Below, in pieces: positions 26,573 through 32,944 of a DNA stretch of 32,944 bases (positions are counted from its first letter, which is position 1; the number at the start of each line of letters is the position of its first letter). The translations under genes and the position numbers were made by a program. The notes below the pieces were generated by a model. That model had not been told where the DNA came from. It searched no databases and saw only the letters and a list, made by a program, of their open reading frames with translations. This DNA is from Gammaproteobacteria bacterium (GTDB taxonomy: Bacteria > Pseudomonadota > Gammaproteobacteria > Steroidobacterales > Woeseiaceae), in contig JAOTWB010000028.1 in assembly GCA_029863125.1 (NCBI GenBank), positions 1 through 32,944 on the forward strand, read 5' to 3'.

Positions 26573-29500
26573 GATATTCGGTGCACCGACCTTGAGCACG
26601 GCAGAATCCAGCGGCGGCAGCGTGATTCGCAGCATGCCTTGCCCTTTACTGACAATCAGCTGCGCGTGATTACGGCGGTACAGCTGCTCGTCGAGCATGT
26701 AGCGGCCGTCTCCGAGCCGCCATGATGAAATGATGGCGGCGGGAACCCGGACTTCGAGTTCGTAGCGGGTGTCCGGGTCAAAATTACTGAGCACGATCAG
26801 GCGCTCTTTATCGTTCCAACGAACGAAGGAGAAGACCCTGTCGTTGTAGGCATCATTGTCTTCTGCCCGGTTAAAGCCGTGAATCTCGGCGTAATCACCG
26901 TTCAGCGCGGCGCTCGAGGCGCTGAATGTCATCAGGCGGCGATAAAAGTCGCGCAGGCTCTTTTCTTCCTCTGTCAGTTTGGCGCCGTCAAACTTGCCGT
27001 CATTCATCCAGCGCTGGTGGGAGGGCACACCCCAGTAGTCGAAAATCGTCGTGCGCGTCGGATCACCGAACCCCGCGTCGCCATCCCCCGGTTCGCCGAC
27101 GTCCTGCGCGAAATACAGCATCGTCGGTGAGCGGCTGATCAAAGCTGAAACCACCATAGCCGGGCGGCCTTTATTCGCATCGCCGGCGAAACCCGGACTC
27201 GCGATACGCTGTTCATCATGGTTCTCGAGGAAGTGCAGCATGTGTTCCTCGATGTCGAGGACCTCGGCATGCGCAGGGGCCAGCGCATCCGTCGATGCGG
27301 TGCCCTGCATGATTGCTTTCAGCGTGTCGTAAAAGCCGACTTTGTCATACAGGTAATCCATGCGCCCGAGCTGCAGGTAATTGCGATACTCGTTCGGGTT
27401 ATAGACCTCAGCGAGCAGGAAAGCATTCGCGTTTCGGGTCTTTATCGAGGAGTTCAGGTAGCTCCAGAATTCGACGGGAACCATCTCGGCCATGTCGTAG
27501 CGAAAGCCGTCGACGCCTTTGTCAAGCCAGTAAAGAACGATGTCGCGGAATTTGCCCCAGCTGTCCGGAACGTCCTTGCCCGCCCAGAATGCCGCATGTT
27601 GCTCGATGGACCAGTCGCGCGCAGCCTCGGGCAGGCGATCGAACGCATAGCTGCCGTCCGGCTGCACGCCGTAGTTGATCTTGACCGTCTCGAACCAGTC
27701 GTCGAAGCGCGGCTGCGGTTCGCGTGCGCCATTGCCGGTCCACTTCGCCGGCGACTCGGTAAACAGGCCGTCGGCGAGCAGATGTTCGTCACCGCCCAAC
27801 GGGCTGTATCCGTCGGGTGAGGCCGGAACCCGGAAGTCCTGGCCCGGAACGTAATAGAAGTTATTGTTCCGATCCCATTCGACGGACGTGTCATCGTCGG
27901 CGCCAAAGCTGGATACGCCTTTGGGCCGGCTGATTGATTCGTAGCCTCGCGCGATGTGATTGGGCACGATATCGATAATGACCTTCATGCCGTGCGCATG
28001 TGTTCGTCCTATGAGCGCCTCGAACTCTTCGAGACGCCGCGCCGGATCATCGGCAAGATCGGGACTGACGTTGTAATAATCTTTCACGGCGTACGGCGAT
28101 CCCGCACGGCCTTTTACGACGTCGGGATCGTCGCTGCTGATGCCGTAGTCGGTATAGTCGCGGATAAGGGCATGGTGCGGCACGCCCGTGTACCAGATAT
28201 GCGTCGTACCCAGCTCGCGGATGCCATCAAGCGCTTTGTCATCGAAATCGCTGAACTTGCCAACGCCGTTTTCTTCGATCGTGCCCCAGGGCTTGTTCGT
28301 GGTGACCTTGTTCCCGAACAGGCGCGTGAACACCTGGTACACAACGGGCTTGCCGGCTGTCGACGTTTGGTCGGACTCGTTGATTTTCAGAATCGCGTTC
28401 GATCTGTGCCAGTCGAAGCGCACTTCCAATGTGTTTGCGCGTTTGTCAAAGGCTGCACCGGCACCCTTCCTCGGCATGCGCTTCGCGACGGGAATGTCCC
28501 GGCCATTGACATCGACGGATTCAACCGGGCTTGTCCAGTTGTGGATAACCAGGGTGATTTCCCGTTGCGCCGGCATGCCGTCGTAGGTCGTGGCGTCGCG
28601 GTGCATCTCGATGGTCAGTGCATCAGCAGCGTGACGCGCGTTGAACTTCAGCAGTTCAAAGCGGCCGTCTTCGAGACTGGTTCGGCTTTTCCCGTCATCG
28701 TCATACATCTGGCCGTCGGCGTCGGCAACCGATGCGTCGGCGTAGTAATGCAAAGTGAGATTAGCGCTTGAATAGTCCTCGGTCGTTGCTATGTCATCAA
28801 TCATCGGAATAAACGAACCGGCGCGCACGAGCACGGGAATCGTCTCGAGCGTCACGGGAATGCCGACGTTTTGTGCGCCGTCGTAACGCCGGTCGTTCCA
28901 GAAGTCGAACCAGGCGCCGGCAGGTACGTCGACATTCACGGTCTTGACGCCGGGATCCGTGACCGGTGCAACTAGAAACGCATTGCCCCAGAGATAGGCG
29001 TCTTTCTCGTCGATTAACTCTAAGTCGCTCTCATCTTCGAAAAACAGTGGCCGCATGAGCGGCATGCCCGACGTACTGTTTTCATATGCCAGCGTGTAAT
29101 TGTACGGCAGCAATCGATAGCGAAGCTTGATGTAGTCGCGAATGATATTGCGTGTCTCGCGATCGTGAAACACGGGTTCGGCCGGGATATGTTCCTGCGC
29201 GTGTGGACGATAGACCGGCTGGAAGACACCGTACTGCAGCCAGCGAATGTAAAGCTCCTTGTCGAATTCTTCACCGCCGGCGAAACCACCGAGATCCGAA
29301 TGGTTGTAAGCGAGGCCGAACATGCTCATTTGCAGGCTCAGTTCAACCTGGGGCTTGAAGCCACCCCAGCTGCGATTGACGTCTCCGGTCCACGGCACCA
29401 TTCCGTAGCGCTGCGAGCCCGCAAATCCTGAGCGCATCAGGATCAGCGCGCGCATGTCCGGGTACTTCTCGACCTGGCGCTCGTAGACCATCCTGGCCCA

Positions 29501-30802
29501 GACATGGCCATAGGCGTTGTGAATCTCGTCGCCGGTTGCTTCGATTCCGGCGTCGCTCAACCAGTGCAGCGCATCGCCGGGATGCACCTCGGGTTCACCG
29601 AGGTCACCCCAGGTTGCCGCGTTGCCCTGTTCAAACAGCATTTCATAGGGCTCCCAGAACCATTTCTGCGCCGTGTCGTTGAACACATCGACCAGGCCGG
29701 TATTGCCAAAGTAGAAGTCGAAACGGCGCGGCTCGCCCGTTGGAGTTTTAGCCAGTGCCCCGTGGTCGACGGCGCTCTGCCATTTCTCGGAGGTACTCAG
29801 AATAAAGGGCTCTGTAATTACGATCGTCTTGACGCCCTGCGCCGCGAAGTCCCCGATCATTTTTTCCGGCGTCGGCCACGCAGCGCCATCCCAGTCGAGC
29901 TTGCCCATGTGGCCCTGGATGTCGGGGCCGAACCAGTAGATGTCAAGAATAATCGCGTCGAGCGGGATATCGGCTTTTTTGAAGCGCCTGACGACGTCGC
30001 GGGCTTCTTTCTCAGTGTGGTAACCGAATCGGGACGCGTAGTTGCCGAAAGCCCAGCGCGGCGGCAGCGGCTGCTTGCCCGTGACCTCGACGTAGTTTTC
30101 GATCAGGTCAGGGTAGCTGTTCCCGGCAATCACGAGATACGCCGTGCGCCCGCTCACGGCTTCGAACTTCAGAACGTCTGCTTCCGTGTGGCCGATATCG
30201 AGCCAGCCGCTGGCCGTGTTGTCGAAAACGACTGCGTACTTGTCGGACGACAGGACCGCCGGCAGGCCGTAGTACATCTGATCGGCATCGGTCTCGTAGC
30301 CGTAGGACGCCTTGTTGTAGAGCGGCATTCGCTTGCCGCGCCGATCCATGCCCATGACGCGCTGGCCGCCGCCCAGGATCTTCTCGCCGTCATCGAGATC
30401 GAAACGAAAGCCGCGTACCGTGTCGTAGGCGAAATAGCCGTGCTCCTCGGCAACCAGGACTTCGCCATCTTTCATAAAAGAGACTCGAAGCGGCGATTTC
30501 TCGATGCGTGCCGTCAGCCCGTCGATCGTGAATTCGAGCGCAGATTCGGTTTCGCTGACGGCGGTGACGATGTCGGGTGTGTCGCCGCCCGCTATTGCGA
30601 ACGACGGCAGCTGTTTTACGCCATTCTCGAGGTAGTGAACTTCGAATGCGGCGTCGTCCAATGGCGTGACCCGAAGCCGACCACGGTTGCTTATGACGAT
30701 CAATGACTGACCGTCGAGTGCGTGGCTTTGATACTGGCCGAAATCTGCAGAAGCAGGGCTAACCGAAAATACAGCGGTGATGAACAGAAACAGTAGTCTC
30801 AA
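26543..30802 (-). CDS. Periplasmic GH31-GH13 fusion: alpha-glucosidase/transglucosylase joined to alpha-amylase
   Basis: A single 1419-residue frame. Signal peptide at 1-20 (FLFITAVFSVSPASA). Residues about 21-805 are a complete GH31 enzyme: N-terminal beta-sandwich, barrel with nucleophile Asp400 (WGDLGEPEVHP), acid/base Asp474 (WTGDVNRSW), and C-terminal beta domains. The GDLGEPE form resembles, from memory, GH31 4-alpha-glucosyltransferases such as Cellvibrio Agd31B. A linker of about 12 residues (INESDQTSTAGK) leads to residues about 818-1419, a complete GH13 enzyme starting VVYQVFTRLFGN. Its catalytic residues are Asp1103 (GFRYDMAEM), Glu1132 (LLAEVYNP) and Asp1196 (LENHDEQ), with region I DIVPNH. 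The start is TTG at 30802 with GGAG 6 nt upstream. It lies 22 nt downstream of the cyclomaltodextrinase gene, clearly the same operon. Confidence 0.93.
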   Translation of the reverse strand: MRLLFLFITAVFSVSPASADFGQYQSHALDGQSLIVISNRGRLRVTPLDDAAFEVHYLENGVKQLPSFAIAGGDTPDIVTAVSETESALEFTIDGLTARIEKSPLRVSFMKDGEVLVAEEHGYFAYDTVRGFRFDLDDGEKILGGGQRVMGMDRRGKRMPLYNKASYGYETDADQMYYGLPAVLSSDKYAVVFDNTASGWLDIGHTEADVLKFEAVSGRTAYLVIAGNSYPDLIENYVEVTGKQPLPPRWAFGNYASRFGYHTEKEARDVVRRFKKADIPLDAIILDIYWFGPDIQGHMGKLDWDGAAWPTPEKMIGDFAAQGVKTIVITEPFILSTSEKWQSAVDHGALAKTPTGEPRRFDFYFGNTGLVDVFNDTAQKWFWEPYEMLFEQGNAATWGDLGEPEVHPGDALHWLSDAGIEATGDEIHNAYGHVWARMVYERQVEKYPDMRALILMRSGFAGSQRYGMVPWTGDVNRSWGGFKPQVELSLQMSMFGLAYNHSDLGGFAGGEEFDKELYIRWLQYGVFQPVYRPHAQEHIPAEPVFHDRETRNIIRDYIKLRYRLLPYNYTLAYENSTSGMPLMRPLFFEDESDLELIDEKDAYLWGNAFLVAPVTDPGVKTVNVDVPAGAWFDFWNDRRYDGAQNVGIPVTLETIPVLVRAGSFIPMIDDIATTEDYSSANLTLHYYADASVADADGQMYDDDGKSRTSLEDGRFELLKFNARHAADALTIEMHRDATTYDGMPAQREITLVIHNWTSPVESVDVNGRDIPVAKRMPRKGAGAAFDKRANTLEVRFDWHRSNAILKINESDQTSTAGKPVVYQVFTRLFGNKVTTNKPWGTIEENGVGKFSDFDDKALDGIRELGTTHIWYTGVPHHALIRDYTDYGISSDDPDVVKGRAGSPYAVKDYYNVSPDLADDPARRLEEFEALIGRTHAHGMKVIIDIVPNHIARGYESISRPKGVSSFGADDDTSVEWDRNNNFYYVPGQDFRVPASPDGYSPLGGDEHLLADGLFTESPAKWTGNGAREPQPRFDDWFETVKINYGVQPDGSYAFDRLPEAARDWSIEQHAAFWAGKDVPDSWGKFRDIVLYWLDKGVDGFRYDMAEMVPVEFWSYLNSSIKTRNANAFLLAEVYNPNEYRNYLQLGRMDYLYDKVGFYDTLKAIMQGTASTDALAPAHAEVLDIEEHMLHFLENHDEQRIASPGFAGDANKGRPAMVVSALISRSPTMLYFAQDVGEPGDGDAGFGDPTRTTIFDYWGVPSHQRWMNDGKFDGAKLTEEEKSLRDFYRRLMTFSASSAALNGDYAEIHGFNRAEDNDAYNDRVFSFVRWNDKERLIVLSNFDPDTRYELEVRVPAAIISSWRLGDGRYMLDEQLYRRNHAQLIVSKGQGMLRITLPPLDSAVLKVGAPNISGLSDVNHR

Positions 30803-30824
30803 GACAAGCTCCGTTTACTAATAC

Positions 30825-32693
30825 TTATTTTTTCTTTACTTCGAGCAGCAGCACGGAGCGTGGCCCGACTTCCAGCGAACCTGACAGTACGTAGGATTTG
30901 CCTGACAGCACGTCGACGGCCGGCTGTCCCGGGTCCAGCCGTTCGTGGAATCGATCGAGATCCAGTTTCCTGGCTTTCTTGCCGCGGTTGAATACGACCA
31001 TGACGCTCTCGTCATCGTTGTAGCGGAAATAGGCATAGACGTTGCCGATGGGCGAATACTGCATGAGTTTACCGCGGTGGATAACGTCTGCGTTTTTGCG
31101 CCAGTTCAGCAGTTTGCGCATGAATCGTTGCGCATCCAGTTCCTTCTCGCTCATGCCTGTGCCGGTGAAAGCATTGCGCCTGTCGCCTTCCCAACCGCCG
31201 GGGAAGTCCATGCGCAAGGCACCGTGACTCTCCGTGCCCGGGTGCGACATCAGGATTTCAGTGCCATAGAATACCTGCGGGATGCCGCGCATCGTGAGAT
31301 AGAAAACCGTCGCGATGCGGAACAGCGCGTAGTCCTCATCCAGCTGCGTGTAAATGCGGCTCATGTCGTGGTTGTCCGGGAAGATCATCAGGTTGAACGG
31401 GTCGGCGTACAGGAAGTCATGCCCGAGCATTTCGTAGACCGGGGTCCAGACACTGCCCCAGGGTTTCTCAGGATCCGTCAGTGATTGCTTCATAACGATC
31501 TGCAGGGGGAAATCCATAAGGCTCGGCAGTGACGATTCGTAGCCATCGTGGTTTTTCTTGCCGCGCTGCCAGTACGAGACGATCGCCGGGCTCGGGCTCC
31601 ATTCCTCGCCGACGATATTGAAATGCGGATACTCGTCCATGATGCGACGCGTCCACTCGCTCATGAAATGTTTATCGGGATACGGGTACGTGTCCTGCCT
31701 AATCCCGGAGAGCCCGACGTACTCGATCCACCATAATGAATTCTGGATGAGGTAATCGGCCAGTAGCGGATTTCTTTGATTGAGGTCGGGCATCGTCTCC
31801 ACGAACCAGCCGTTGGCATGTGCGGCCTTGTCAAAAGCCGAGGCGTATGGATCCTGGTTGGTCGTGCGCGCATGTGACGTTATGGTCTTGCTGTCCGGCA
31901 GGTTATACCAGTCCGACGTTGGCAGATCGTCACTCCACCAGTGCCCGCTACCGGCATGATTGGCAATCATGTCCTGGATGATGCCGATACCTTTGCCACG
32001 AGCGGCTGTGACGAACTCGCGGTAACTTTCATTGCTGCCGAAACGCGGGTCGACCTTGTAGTAATCCGTTGTCGAGTAGCCGTGATAGGACGCCCGGGAT
32101 ACGGCATTCTCGAGAATCGGGTTGAGCCAGATCTGTGTGAACCCCATATCCGAGATGTAATCCAGATGCTGCAAGATACCGCGAATATCGCCACCGTGAC
32201 GGCCATAATTGTCTTTACGGTTCAGCTTGTCGTCATAGCCATCGATCGAATCGTTGCCTTCGTCTCCATTTGCAAAGCGATCCGGCGTGATCAGGTAAAC
32301 GACGTCCGCGGAACTGAATGCCTTCGTATAGGCAGGATCCGCATTTTTTTCGCGCAGTTCGTAACTGTAAGACAGTGTCTGCTCCGGCCCTGTGAATTCG
32401 AGTTCGAACGTCCCGGGATCGGCCGATTCACCGATATCGAGATAGACGAACAGGTAGTTGGGGCTGTCGCCGCGCTCGCTGCGGATAATCTCCACACCGG
32501 CGTAATCGACCGAAGGCGACAGCTCGCTGACGTTGTCGCCATGTACCAGCAACTGGAGTTCCCGATGTTTGAATCCTTGCCACCAGAAAGGCGGCTCCAC
32601 GCGTTCTATGTCGTCTGCGCCGGCCGCAAGAGCCGAATCACTGAAACCCAGGAGCAGGCAGCAGCCGGCCGCGATGAATGCAAGTTTCGTCAT
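30825..32693 (-). CDS. Periplasmic cyclomaltodextrinase/neopullulanase (GH13, SusA-like)
   Basis: A 622-residue exported GH13 enzyme. Signal peptide 1-23 ends at SALA. The N-terminal domain (VEPPFWWQGFKHRELQLLVHGDN) is the typical cyclomaltodextrinase N-domain seen in SusA-type neopullulanases. The catalytic barrel has region I DMIANHAGS, region II GIRQDTYPYP with Asp334, region III VGEEWSPS with Glu363, and region IV PDNHDMSR with Asp443. The C-terminal beta domain ends in SVLLLEVKKK. It would linearise cyclodextrins and cut imported maltooligosaccharides or pullulan fragments in the periplasm. AGGGGG lies 4 nt before the ATG at 32693. It is the first gene of a two-gene operon with the GH31-GH13 fusion and divergent from the MFS permease. 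Confidence 0.94.
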   Translation of the reverse strand: MTKLAFIAAGCCLLLGFSDSALAAGADDIERVEPPFWWQGFKHRELQLLVHGDNVSELSPSVDYAGVEIIRSERGDSPNYLFVYLDIGESADPGTFELEFTGPEQTLSYSYELREKNADPAYTKAFSSADVVYLITPDRFANGDEGNDSIDGYDDKLNRKDNYGRHGGDIRGILQHLDYISDMGFTQIWLNPILENAVSRASYHGYSTTDYYKVDPRFGSNESYREFVTAARGKGIGIIQDMIANHAGSGHWWSDDLPTSDWYNLPDSKTITSHARTTNQDPYASAFDKAAHANGWFVETMPDLNQRNPLLADYLIQNSLWWIEYVGLSGIRQDTYPYPDKHFMSEWTRRIMDEYPHFNIVGEEWSPSPAIVSYWQRGKKNHDGYESSLPSLMDFPLQIVMKQSLTDPEKPWGSVWTPVYEMLGHDFLYADPFNLMIFPDNHDMSRIYTQLDEDYALFRIATVFYLTMRGIPQVFYGTEILMSHPGTESHGALRMDFPGGWEGDRRNAFTGTGMSEKELDAQRFMRKLLNWRKNADVIHRGKLMQYSPIGNVYAYFRYNDDESVMVVFNRGKKARKLDLDRFHERLDPGQPAVDVLSGKSYVLSGSLEVGPRSVLLLEVKKK

Positions 32694-32747
32694 TTCGCCC
32701 CCTTCGTTATTCCTGTAAATATAGTCATTTAGCCGGTTTCACGGGGA

Positions 32748-32761
32748 TGAATACGTTTGCA
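32748..32761. promoter_or_regulatory. Third LacI-type operator copy
   Basis: TGAATACGTTTGCA differs by one base from the right-hand site of the pair at 17505-17518 (TGAATACGTATGCA) and has the same central CG. It stands in the 142-nt divergent region between the cyclomaltodextrinase and MFS permease genes. A TACAAT -10-like box for the permease is at 32790-32795, without a well-spaced -35. A TATATT box for the other strand lies at 32723-32718. Shared control of both divergent units is inferred. Confidence 0.6.
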
Positions 32762-32835
32762 GACGGGCCTTGCGAAATCATCGAATTGCTACAATGCAGT
32801 GACCGGCTACTAGCGACCGGAAAGGCAACAGAATA

Positions 32836-32944
32836 ATGGAAAAGAAGCCTAATTTGAGTTTCTGGCAGATCTGGAACATGTGTTTCGGATTCCTTGGCAT
32901 TCAGTTCGGGTTTGCGTTGCAGAACGCCAATGTCAGCCGGATTT
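32836..32944 (+). CDS. MFS sugar permease, N-terminal fragment (3' truncated by window edge)
   Basis: Thirty-six codons are visible, from ATG at 32836 to the end of the window. The N-terminus (MEKKPNLSFWQIWNMCFGFLG) continues into IQFGFALQNANVSRI. This is typical of the first transmembrane segment of SLC45-like MFS maltose/sucrose permeases found in maltodextrin loci of Proteobacteria. It would carry maltose or other periplasmic breakdown products across the inner membrane by proton symport. A weak AAGG ribosome site lies about 11 nt before the ATG. The family call rests on a short stretch plus context. Confidence 0.75.
   Translation, partial: MEKKPNLSFWQIWNMCFGFLGIQFGFALQNANVSRI

Noticed and set aside
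29504..30706. 400-codon open frame on the plus strand opposite the GH31 domain
   Set aside because: Antisense shadow of a gene whose catalytic residues are all in frame on the minus strand.
1..32944. Search for CRISPR arrays, tRNA/rRNA genes, insertion sequences and phage or integron signs
   Set aside because: No regularly spaced repeats, cloverleaf-like segments, transposase or integrase frames, or terminal repeats were seen by eye.

Overview
The window is a gammaproteobacterial chromosome segment. The evidence is type IV pilus genes, a TonB-dependent receptor with an extended signal peptide, a complete glycogen operon and Gram-negative lipoprotein signals. Base use is evenly GC-rich, coding is dense, and I see no transposase, integrase, tRNA, rRNA or CRISPR. 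A marine or environmental lineage near Xanthomonadales, Woeseiales or Alteromonadales would fit, but this is inference and the taxon is not settled by what can be seen. The largest gap without a gene is about 165 bases, so no empty stretch exceeds 300 bases.

Layout. (1) 1-2064, plus strand: the end of a type IV pilus cluster, with the 3' part of pilY1, a PilY2-like protein and the pilin pilE. A Sel1-repeat protein follows (2185-2787). (2) 2795-6072, minus strand: an aromatic amino acid (tyrosine) degradation operon, hppD, a VOC-fold protein, a fumarylacetoacetate hydrolase and maiA. No homogentisate dioxygenase gene is present. (3) 6202-17436, minus strand: a glycogen/maltodextrin operon in transcription order malQ, glgC, glgA, glgB, glgP, glgX, with start/stop overlaps. 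glgA has no ATG, GTG or TTG start upstream of its essential N-terminal motif. (4) 17437-26572, plus strand: a TonB-dependent receptor, a terminator, then four overlapping genes: a flavin-dependent (tryptophan-type) halogenase, a GH43 lipoprotein, a SASA-type carbohydrate esterase and a CBM41-GH13 alpha-amylase lipoprotein. (5) 26543-32693, minus strand: a periplasmic cyclomaltodextrinase/neopullulanase followed by a 1419-residue protein joining a full GH31 enzyme to a full GH13 enzyme. (6) 32836 to the end, plus strand: the start of an MFS sugar permease, cut by the window edge.

How it fits together. Regions 3 to 6 look like one alpha-glucan economy. The surface amylase would cut starch or glycogen, and the TonB receptor would import oligosaccharides. 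Periplasmic cyclomaltodextrinase and the GH31-GH13 protein would trim them, and the MFS permease would bring maltose or glucose into the cytoplasm. There MalQ, GlgP and GlgX process glucans, and GlgC, GlgA and GlgB store them as glycogen. A shared regulator is suggested by LacI-type pseudo-palindromes: two facing copies in the malQ/TonB-receptor intergenic region (17486-17518) and a near-identical third copy in the cyclomaltodextrinase/MFS intergenic region (32748-32761).

The most unusual elements are the halogenase embedded in a sugar-uptake operon, the GH31-GH13 fusion, the GH43 and esterase genes inside an otherwise alpha-glucan locus, and the irregular glgA start.
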